A stretch of 33,586 nucleotides of DNA. It comes from Candidatus Hydrogenedentes bacterium ADurb.Bin170. Its GTDB lineage: Bacteria > Hydrogenedentota > Hydrogenedentia > Hydrogenedentales > CAITNO01. This document shows, in pieces, positions 25,001 to 30,779 of this stretch (its first letter is position 1; every line of letters starts with the position of its first letter). The DNA lies in the NCBI GenBank assembly GCA_002070275.1, contig MWCY01000032.1, positions 1 through 33,586 on the forward strand. Direction: 5' to 3'. The notes beneath the pieces were generated by a model. The model saw nothing but the letters and a program-made list of their open reading frames with translations. It did not search any database and was not told where the DNA came from. The position numbers were made by a program, and so were the translations under genes.

Positions 25001-26428
25001 TCGCAGCCATTCAAACCAGTCAGAAACCGCCACAGCACCGAAGAGCAGCATGAAAGGAATGACGGGAACCCGATACCGCGCCGTGACATAAAAAAGAACG
25101 AATATTCCGCTGTATCCTGCCATTGCCAGCAGAAGGAGCGTCCATGCCGCCAAGTTTTCCTTTGTGCAGTTTTTTTCTTTGCGGATTGCCCGAATGAAAA
25201 GGAGTACGGCTCCCAACAGGAACAGCGCCATCGCCGGTGGAAATCCCGGCAGATAACGGAGGACGGCAAAATAGTCCTTTTCACAGGCAACCACTTTGTT
25301 CTCGTCAACCTCAACGGGCCCCCAGAAGAGAGCAGCCTTTTTAAGCATTAGCCAAAAGAGACGCTTTTTTTCTGTTGCTATGTATTTTCGATTGAGCTGT
25401 TTAAAATGTTTTTGGAGTTCTCTATAGGAGAGCGGCGTAATATTCTGAGCGCGAGCGCAAGCCTCCTGTATTGCAGGAAAAGAGAAAAAAGTCCATTCGT
25501 CATTTTTTTCCAGAGCACGCAAATCAGGGGAGTCGGGGTTTGTTCCAGTTGCCCATTGATTATTTGAACAATAGAAAACATAGGTTCCTTCGCCACCAAC
25601 AATAGGCAATACCTGCGCATGCTGATAGTTGTATACAGAAACCGGCGTGACGGGAATAATGCTAAACAGGCACCAGAGAGTGGTTCCTGCCAAGATCTTT
25701 TTCCAGTTCTTGCTTTTTAAATAACTAAACAGATGCACGCCCAGAAAAATAATTCCAAAGGGCAAAAATTCATTTCTAACAAGAAGAAGTATCCCGAATA
25801 GCAAAGCATTGATTGTTAAAAATAACAGGTGCTGTTTTTTAACAGCTTTGCTGCCAAACAGCGTTAAAAGAAGTAACAAAAAAACGATAAGGCTGGTTTG
25901 CCCCAGATCCATTTCGTAGAAGGGAAAAACGAAATAAAGGCTCATCAGGGCGGCGGCGGCGATACCGGCTTTATCGTTGTAAAGCCGTCGTGCAATGTCG
26001 TAGAGGAGCAGGATGCTGATCAGACCAAGGAACATCTGTATCAGCCGCGGCGCATCGTATCCGAGTCCGAAAATGCGGTAGATGCCCGACAACAGCCAGG
26101 AATAGCCGGGCGCATGCGGGTAGGGCAGCCAGTCGGCAAAAGGCTGTTCCCGTCCCGGCGGCGGCGTCCAATCGCCGGTAACGATAGCCCGCGCCCAGTA
26201 GTCCCTGAATTCAGCATCATGAAGAGGGTGCGCATAATCCGGGCCGCTACGGCTTTCGAGGAAGAGCGAGCAGCGGATGCCTGCTGCAATGAGGAGGCAA
26301 AGAACCAGGAGGATGCGCCGGAGCCGGGGATTCATGGTTCCGGTTCTGTCGCAGGTATCCGCCGATTGGCCCTCCGATGAAGATTCATGTCCACCGGGAG
26401 CGTCAATAGGGTGTACAGGCGGAGCCAT
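22091..26428 (-). CDS. GT-C (family 39-like) glycosyltransferase fused to a long TPR superhelix
   Basis: A 1445-residue protein. After a 31-residue polar leader, residues 35-510 contain about eleven membrane segments with the first-loop acidic motif (HDAEFRDYWARAI, near residue 70) and the PHAPGYSWLLS segment of PMT/ArnT-like GT-C enzymes, which take sugars from polyprenyl-phosphate donors on the periplasmic side. Residues from about 540 to 1440 are roughly 25 consecutive 34-residue TPRs (YNQGIVLLKLNRPEEALESF and the like). The same order of parts defines animal TMTC O-mannosyltransferases. Start 26428 is preferred because GAGGAAAGG lies about 8 bp upstream inside the J-domain gene, 4 bp after its stop; 26335 is an alternative. 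Codons around residues 170-370 are markedly AT-rich compared with the rest. Confidence 0.9.
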   Translation of the reverse strand: MAPPVHPIDAPGGHESSSEGQSADTCDRTGTMNPRLRRILLVLCLLIAAGIRCSLFLESRSGPDYAHPLHDAEFRDYWARAIVTGDWTPPPGREQPFADWLPYPHAPGYSWLLSGIYRIFGLGYDAPRLIQMFLGLISILLLYDIARRLYNDKAGIAAAALMSLYFVFPFYEMDLGQTSLIVFLLLLLTLFGSKAVKKQHLLFLTINALLFGILLLVRNEFLPFGIIFLGVHLFSYLKSKNWKKILAGTTLWCLFSIIPVTPVSVYNYQHAQVLPIVGGEGTYVFYCSNNQWATGTNPDSPDLRALEKNDEWTFFSFPAIQEACARAQNITPLSYRELQKHFKQLNRKYIATEKKRLFWLMLKKAALFWGPVEVDENKVVACEKDYFAVLRYLPGFPPAMALFLLGAVLLFIRAIRKEKNCTKENLAAWTLLLLAMAGYSGIFVLFYVTARYRVPVIPFMLLFGAVAVSDWFEWLRRKAFKKAAVGLTAFLLLTALLSRPLVPFTPDTERWLDERRRLWVKTDRIDEGIADQEAWNIRHPQSPGGQYHLALLLIEKGDYEKALNCLQRTIALDSGYDAAYYNQGIVLLKLNRPEEALESFRIRLDRVPNDEKAWFGLAQAQQMLGDTGLQREALDHALSLKPGYPEALVDRSTLFLQEGSRDRAQALLEKALEAAPGYAMAEFNLGLLLAGEGSYSKALSFFESALTHAPDRADFHYNTGLALIQLKQYEEAVRHFHEALRLRPDYPEVYSNLGLSEARRHHEEEAKHAFDRAFELLPEDSDTLYNYGCSLNSLGDTAGARRYFEAVLEQAPDHGKALFELALLDIKEKALDNALIRLNRARTILSGDPEVCYNLGLIRQQQYASDEAQRLFLETLQLDPGHFGANRSLGTLLRSEGRSADALPYLKAALEASEAADDSALHYEYGVALYDLRRFDEAGQALNEAAQLAPGSAAIRTHQALVSIARHNFGDAVARFREAVALDPDNLLLRYRLGLAELEEGDAASAADTLAPLLKQLPHRKDLFCDYGRALAALSKHDEALQAYRVAWLLDPAYLIAINALAFSLSMSGRPAEALEWLDLALAQDPENQDALFNTGHALHLLGNLEAADRLFLALLRLNPHHSTALLNRGLILEMQQRPEEALAQFEAALKENNGLALAHHHLAGLLRRKGDREQALRHYRQARELDPGNQSTAVNLGFTLVELGRLAEAKELFLQAQEQAPDDAEAYIGQGDVLLAENNLNEAEAAYRHALRLSPDNAVALKQYGFLLVRQGKSAEALEKFEAARAALPYDAGLYCGLGDVSFARGELERAESYYQKAVELYPDFALAWNNYGDLLARKGQTQEAISAYLRARALEPENTSVLLNLGRLYAREKEAAPAVEVLETALRLEPDNLRVRALLGDMRMLTGDAPSAIREYQRILLERPDWQEIRDKLDTARAQAAEN

Positions 26429-26432
26429 GCAC

Positions 26433-26753
26433 TCAGCCTTTCCTCAGCTTCTTGATATAGTTGTACGCTTCGTTGAGTGCGCGCATGGCATCTTCATCGC
26501 CCCCCAGATCAGGATGATGCACCTTTGCTTTGGAGCGGTAGGCTTTCTCTATTTCTTCCCATTTAGCGGAGGGGGTCACGCCGAGGAGCCGGTAACATAC
26601 TTCCGCATCACCGGCACTTTTTCCGGGTGCATCCGCCTGCGCCATGCTTTTTTTCACCTCATCGAAAAGACGACGAAAAAAACCGAGCAGCCCTGTGGCA
26701 TGAAGGATATAAAAGACGATTGCAAAAAATATAATTTTCGGTAAGCCGGGCAT
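26433..26753 (-). CDS. membrane-anchored J-domain protein
   Basis: A 106-residue protein with an N-terminal membrane helix (IIFFAIVFYILHATGLLGFF, residues 7-26), a short linker and a C-terminal J domain (about residues 50-105) that contains the obligatory HPD (KVHHPDLGG) and the helix II/III segments EEIEKAYRSKAK and MRALNEAYNYIKKL. It should stimulate DnaK ATPase activity close to the inner membrane. AAGGA lies 9 bp before the ATG at 26753. It is placed 51 bp after the rhomboid gene and 4 bp before the GT-C/TPR gene, which suggests chaperone help during synthesis of that very large repeat protein, although this is only positional inference. Confidence 0.88.
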   Translation of the reverse strand: MPGLPKIIFFAIVFYILHATGLLGFFRRLFDEVKKSMAQADAPGKSAGDAEVCYRLLGVTPSAKWEEIEKAYRSKAKVHHPDLGGDEDAMRALNEAYNYIKKLRKG

Positions 26754-26804
26754 CCGGAAAATCCTTTGAGTACGTTCAGGAAACTGTGTCTTTGTTTGTC
26801 CGGG

Positions 26805-27476
26805 TCAGCGTCTTCTGCTTCGCCGCCAGCTGTGATATCGGGGAATGCCTTTCATGAGCGCACCGCCCGCAAGCATCCCGCCGAAGTGGGTGGCAACGGA
26901 AATACCTGAATTGCCGGATCGTGCCATGAGGATATTGAAAATGACCACAAGAATAACGAGCCATACGGCCGTTACGGGAACAGGCAGCGGGAACAGCAGA
27001 AACTGGCGCTGCGGATCGATCATGGCAAAGGCAACCAGCACACCCATGGTCGAGCCGCTCGCCCCGATAATCAGCGCTCCGTGTCCGGTAGCCAGATAAG
27101 GCACCAGCGAAGCAAGTACGCCCAATGCACCGCAGGCGATATAAAAAAACAGGAACTGACGCGAGCCCAGCAGACGCTCCACATCGGGCCCGAAAACGAA
27201 AAGCCACAGCATGTTCATAAAGAGATGGAGGAGCCCGCCGTGGAGAAACTGATAGGTGAAGGGCATCCACAGGAAGCCGTGCAGAAAAGCTGCCGGCTGA
27301 AAGCCGAACCACATATCCAGCCGGAGCCAGGACGAAGCGAGCCCCGTTTCAAAAGGATAGGCAATGAGCTGCAGGGCAAAGCAGGCGGCATTCACCAGAA
27401 TAAGCATCTGCACCGCCCAAGTGATGCGGGGCGTATGAAAAAAAGCACCTTGCTGCTGAAAAGAAAATTGCTGCAT
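26805..27476 (-). CDS. rhomboid family intramembrane serine protease
   Basis: A 223-residue six-helix membrane protease. The catalytic dyad is Ser140 in GASGS (GxSG, fourth core helix) and His197 in ATHFGG (last core helix). The HGGLLHLFMNMLWL segment (79-92) supplies the conserved L1/helix 2 His and Asn residues that stabilise the oxyanion. Rhomboids cut single-pass membrane proteins near the membrane surface. A basic tail (SWRRSRRR) ends the protein. The ATG at 27476 is chosen because a promoter at 27547-27576 would start transcription only about 10 bp before the alternative TTG at 27530; its Shine-Dalgarno sequence is weak. It is the first gene of the operon with the J-domain and GT-C/TPR genes. 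Confidence 0.92.
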   Translation of the reverse strand: MQQFSFQQQGAFFHTPRITWAVQMLILVNAACFALQLIAYPFETGLASSWLRLDMWFGFQPAAFLHGFLWMPFTYQFLHGGLLHLFMNMLWLFVFGPDVERLLGSRQFLFFYIACGALGVLASLVPYLATGHGALIIGASGSTMGVLVAFAMIDPQRQFLLFPLPVPVTAVWLVILVVIFNILMARSGNSGISVATHFGGMLAGGALMKGIPRYHSWRRSRRR

Positions 27477-27546
27477 ATGACCGATACCGTAAGAGTAGTG
27501 CCGGCTGTCTTCCTGTTCGATGAAATCCAAAGCCAGTCTTTCACTT

Positions 27547-27576
27547 ATTGTACACTATGCACGGAGGGCTGCCCAA
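27547..27576 (-). promoter_or_regulatory. promoter for the rhomboid/J-domain/GT-C operon
   Basis: On the minus strand TTGGGC (27571-27576) and TACAAT (27547-27552) are 18 bp apart, with a predicted start near 27540. It is back to back with the dprE1 promoter, about 85 bp away. Confidence 0.45.
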
Positions 27577-27659
27577 TAACGCTTCCCTGCGTGAGCCCGG
27601 ATAGCGCTGCGGCCTTTACAGAAAAAGACGGCGTATTTTCTCTTTTCTCTTTATGACCT

Positions 27660-27689
27660 TTGTTACCTCCGGCGCTTTTTCGGTATACT
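27660..27689 (+). promoter_or_regulatory. promoter for dprE1-dprE2-ubiA
   Basis: TTGTTA and TATACT are 18 bp apart. The predicted start near 27696 leaves a leader of about 59 nt to the GTG at 27755. Confidence 0.45.
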
Positions 27690-27754
27690 GAACTGCCTGA
27701 CTTTTCCTGTCAGAGTGCTCTGTGTCTGGTTTTCCACGGATGGAAGGACGTTCT

Positions 27755-29113
27755 GTGCTTCTCAATACTGCCTCAATAAATCTTGCCGGCTGGGGGCGTT
27801 ACCACCCGAAAAAGTGCTCTGTTTTCCGTCCGGAGCGGACGTCGGAGCTGAAGAATTTTCTGGAAGAATCCGGAGATATGTCTTTTATTGCCCGGGGGCT
27901 CGGGCGCAGCTATGGCGATACGGCGGTGAATTCAGCAGGGCTGGCGCTGGACATGTCCCGTATGAACCGCATGCTGTATTTTGATGAAGAGCACGGCATT
28001 CTTGAATGCGAGGGCGGGGTTACTCTGGCGGAAATTCTTGACGCATTTGTCTCCCGGGGCTGGTTTTTGCCGGTAACGCCGGGCACCAAATTTGTCACAG
28101 TCGGCGGTGCCATCGCCAACGATGTGCACGGAAAAAATCATCATGTCGACGGCACCTTCTGCCAGTTTGTTGATTCCTTCGACCTGTGGGTGCCGTCCAA
28201 AGGCGTGCTGACCTGTTCCGCTTCAGAAAACAGCGATCTCTTCTGGGCGACAGCGGGCGGTGTCGGGCTGACAGGTGTTATTTTAAAAGTGCGCCTTCAG
28301 CTCCGTGCGGTGGAGACAGCCTATGTAAAGGTGGATTACCGGCGCTGTGCGCATCTGGATGACGTGCTGGAAAAAATGGCGGCTACGGATCAGGATTATC
28401 TTTACTCTGTCGCGTGGATCGATTGTCTTGCGCGACGCCAGCAGCTTGGCAGGTCGGTTCTGATGCAGGGCGCTCATGCCCGCCTTCGCGATCTGCCTGT
28501 GCGTCTTGAGCGCAATCCCTTCCGGCTTCCGAAAAAGGCGCCCCTGGCAGTACCTGTTGACTTCCCGGGCTTTGTGCTGAATAACTGGAGCATCAAGGCG
28601 TTCAACACGCTTTTTTATCTGCTGAACCGGGATAAAGAGCAGGCTATTATCAATTACGACAAATATTTTTATCCCCTCGACGGAATTCACGACTGGAACC
28701 GTATGTACGGGCGGCGCGGTTTTATCCAGTATCAGGCGGCTTTTCCCTACGAAGGGCGCACGGGTCTGGTGAAGATGCTTGAATTGCTGTCCGAGAAAAA
28801 ACGGGCTTCTTTTCTGGCTGTGCTGAAATGCTTCGGCGCTTCAAATCCGGGTCTGCTCTCCTATCCCATGCCCGGCTATACGCTGGCACTGGATATTCCG
28901 TGCAAAAAAGGAATTGAAGACTTCACAAAAGAACTTGACCGCATTCTGCTGGATCATGGCGGCAGGCTTTATCTGGCAAAAGATGCCGTAACCGATGCCG
29001 CCACATTTGCATCGATGTATCCTGCGCTGGAAAGGTTCCGGAGTCTGCGCCGGGAACTGGACCCGCAGCAGCTCCTCTCATCGGATCAGGCAAAACGCCT
29101 GCACCTGGTATAG
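27755..29113 (+). CDS. dprE1: decaprenylphosphoryl-ribose 2'-oxidase-like FAD enzyme (DprE1)
   Basis: A 452-residue FAD-dependent oxidase that in mycobacteria converts decaprenylphosphoryl-ribose to its 2'-keto form. It shows the FAD-binding ARGLGRSYGDTA near residue 46, PGTKFVTVGGAIANDVHGKNHH ending at about 130 (the flavin-contacting histidine region), GGVGLTGVI near 168, and the C-terminal GGRLYLAKD with the catalytic lysine (about residue 409, equivalent to Lys418 of M. tuberculosis). The position aligned with M. tuberculosis Cys387 is Ala378. GTG at 27755 is chosen because GAAGGA sits 6 bp upstream and the length then matches the 461-residue mycobacterial enzyme; GTG 27722 and ATG 27740 have no ribosome-binding site. 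It is the first gene of a three-gene operon. Confidence 0.92.
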   Translation: MLLNTASINLAGWGRYHPKKCSVFRPERTSELKNFLEESGDMSFIARGLGRSYGDTAVNSAGLALDMSRMNRMLYFDEEHGILECEGGVTLAEILDAFVSRGWFLPVTPGTKFVTVGGAIANDVHGKNHHVDGTFCQFVDSFDLWVPSKGVLTCSASENSDLFWATAGGVGLTGVILKVRLQLRAVETAYVKVDYRRCAHLDDVLEKMAATDQDYLYSVAWIDCLARRQQLGRSVLMQGAHARLRDLPVRLERNPFRLPKKAPLAVPVDFPGFVLNNWSIKAFNTLFYLLNRDKEQAIINYDKYFYPLDGIHDWNRMYGRRGFIQYQAAFPYEGRTGLVKMLELLSEKKRASFLAVLKCFGASNPGLLSYPMPGYTLALDIPCKKGIEDFTKELDRILLDHGGRLYLAKDAVTDAATFASMYPALERFRSLRRELDPQQLLSSDQAKRLHLV

Positions 29114-29127
29114 AAAGGACAGCGGTC

Positions 29128-29886
29128 ATGACAGCTATTTCCAGAAAAACCGTTGTGATTGTCGGTGCGCTTTCTTCCGTGGCGCGCGCTGTTGCCGATC
29201 AGTTTGCGAGACAGGGCTTTTCCATCCTTCTCGCCGGGCGGGATGTTGAGGAGCTGCGCCGTATTGCAAAAGATCTTACTATCCGCCACGAAGTGCCGTG
29301 TCATGTGCGCTTTTTTGATGCCCTGGACAACGCCGGGCACAGCAGCTTTCTGGATCAATGCAGTGAAAGCTTCGGGAATCTGCCCGGCGGAATCGTATAC
29401 TGTGCGGGTTATATGGCGGACCAGCAGCTGGCACAGATGGACACGGCAGCGATGCGCCGGACGATGGAAGTCAATTTGCTGGGTGCCATTTCCATTCTGG
29501 AAAAGTTTGCCGCCGCCTTCGAAAAACACGGCAGCGGATTTATTGCCGCCATCAGTTCCGTGGCGGGCGAGCGGGGCCGCAAGTCCAACTATATCTACGG
29601 TGCCGCAAAAGCCGGACTGACCGCCTATTTAAGCGGTCTGCGCAACCGCCTGTATACTGCCAACGTTCAGGTTACCACCATTCTTCCCGGATTTATCGAT
29701 ACGGCAATGACCTTCGGTTTGCCGTTGCCCGGTCCGCTGGTGGCATCCCCTGAAGGGGCGGGCAAAGTGATTGTGAAAGCCATTCTTCGGGGAGCCAATA
29801 CTATTTATGTGCCCTTTTTCTGGCGCTGGATCATGCTGATCATCAGAAATATCCCTGAGTGGCAGTTCAAGAAAATGAGCATATAA
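29128..29886 (+). CDS. dprE2: decaprenylphosphoryl-2-keto-ribose reductase-like SDR (DprE2)
   Basis: A 252-residue short-chain dehydrogenase. The nucleotide loop is GALSSVA (residues 13-19), the degenerate TGxxxGIG form typical of DprE2; NAG-like CAG lies at 92-94, Asn115 in EVNLLG, the catalytic Ser in ISSVAG (about 144), and the YxxxK pair is Y157/K161 in YGAAKAG. Position directly after dprE1 (14-bp gap, AAAGGA before the ATG) supports the assignment: it would reduce the keto intermediate with NADH to the arabino epimer. A hydrophobic, aromatic C-terminus (FFWRWIMLIIRNIPEW) suggests membrane association near the lipid substrate. By sequence alone another SDR function would be possible; the context makes DprE2 very likely. 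Confidence 0.9.
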   Translation: MTAISRKTVVIVGALSSVARAVADQFARQGFSILLAGRDVEELRRIAKDLTIRHEVPCHVRFFDALDNAGHSSFLDQCSESFGNLPGGIVYCAGYMADQQLAQMDTAAMRRTMEVNLLGAISILEKFAAAFEKHGSGFIAAISSVAGERGRKSNYIYGAAKAGLTAYLSGLRNRLYTANVQVTTILPGFIDTAMTFGLPLPGPLVASPEGAGKVIVKAILRGANTIYVPFFWRWIMLIIRNIPEWQFKKMSI

Positions 29887-29899
29887 GAAAGAACAGATT

Positions 29900-30772
29900 A
29901 TGGGCCGCTTTTCTGACTGGATACGCCTGCTGCGTGTTTATCAGTGGACAAAAAACGCTCTGGTTCTTATGCCATTGGTTTTTGCGCAGCAGCTGCTCAA
30001 TCCGGAAGCAGCGGTGCGAAGCCTCCTCGCCACTGTTGCCTTTTGCCTGGCTTCCAGCGCCACCTATATCGTGAACGACCTGCGCGACCGGGAAAGTGAC
30101 CGGAACCATCCGACCAAACGCATGCGCCCTCTGGCATCCGGCGCTGTGGCACCTGTTCCTGCTTCGCTCTTTTCCGCCGCACTGCTGGTACTGTCTCTGG
30201 CACTCGCCTTTCATCTGAACTGGGCATTTCTGTTATCGCTGCTGACCTATCTGGCGCTGACGGCATCCTACAGCTTTTTCCTGAAAGACCTGTTTATTGT
30301 GGATGTGATTGCCGTGGCGCTGGGCTTTGTTGTTCGCGCCATTGCCGGTGCCGTGGTCATCGACGTGGTTTTTTCCAATTGGCTCATTGTCTGCACGCTT
30401 TTTCTGGCGCTCTTCCTCGGTCTGGGCAAACGCCGGGGCGAGATTGCCCTGCTGGAAGAGGATGCCGCCGATCATCGGGAAGTACTGCACCATTACAGCA
30501 TCGACTTTATCGATAAAATGCTGATTGTTGTGGCAGGCGGTGCCATGATCACCTTCACCATCTACACCTGCAGCCCCGAAGTGGTGTCCCGCATCGGCAC
30601 AGACAAGCTGTATATGACCCTGCCCTTTGTGATTTACGGACTGGCACGCTACCTCTGGCTGGTGGAACAAAACGAAACCGGCGACCCCAGTCAGGTGCTT
30701 CTGAAAGACCTGCCGACCTGTGTCGCTGTTCTGCTCTGGGCGATCACCTGCGCTCTGATTATTTACAGCTGA
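29900..30772 (+). CDS. UbiA-family prenyl-phosphate phosphoribosyltransferase (DPPR synthase-like)
   Basis: A 290-residue integral membrane prenyltransferase with about eight or nine helices. The first Asp-rich motif is NDLRDRESDRNHPTKRMRP (N59, D60, D63, D67), where the HPTKRxRP continuation is characteristic of decaprenyl-phosphate 5-phosphoribosyltransferase (Rv3806c branch) rather than of quinone or haem UbiA enzymes. The second motif region reads LFIVDVIAVALGFVVRAIAGA. The expected reaction transfers 5-phosphoribose from PRPP to polyprenyl phosphate, giving the precursor that, after dephosphorylation, DprE1 and DprE2 epimerise. It starts 13 bp after dprE2 with only a weak purine-rich site, so coupling is likely. 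It converges with the beta-helix gene, 7 bp between stops. Confidence 0.92.
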   Translation: MGRFSDWIRLLRVYQWTKNALVLMPLVFAQQLLNPEAAVRSLLATVAFCLASSATYIVNDLRDRESDRNHPTKRMRPLASGAVAPVPASLFSAALLVLSLALAFHLNWAFLLSLLTYLALTASYSFFLKDLFIVDVIAVALGFVVRAIAGAVVIDVVFSNWLIVCTLFLALFLGLGKRRGEIALLEEDAADHREVLHHYSIDFIDKMLIVVAGGAMITFTIYTCSPEVVSRIGTDKLYMTLPFVIYGLARYLWLVEQNETGDPSQVLLKDLPTCVAVLLWAITCALIIYS

Positions 30773-30779
30773 AGACGAA

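Noticed and set aside
23987-25351. Long plus-strand frame opposite the TPR gene (also 21198-22001 and 22025-22981)
   Set aside because: These are GC-driven antisense frames; the minus-strand TPR, GT-C and PIG-L sequences are unmistakable.
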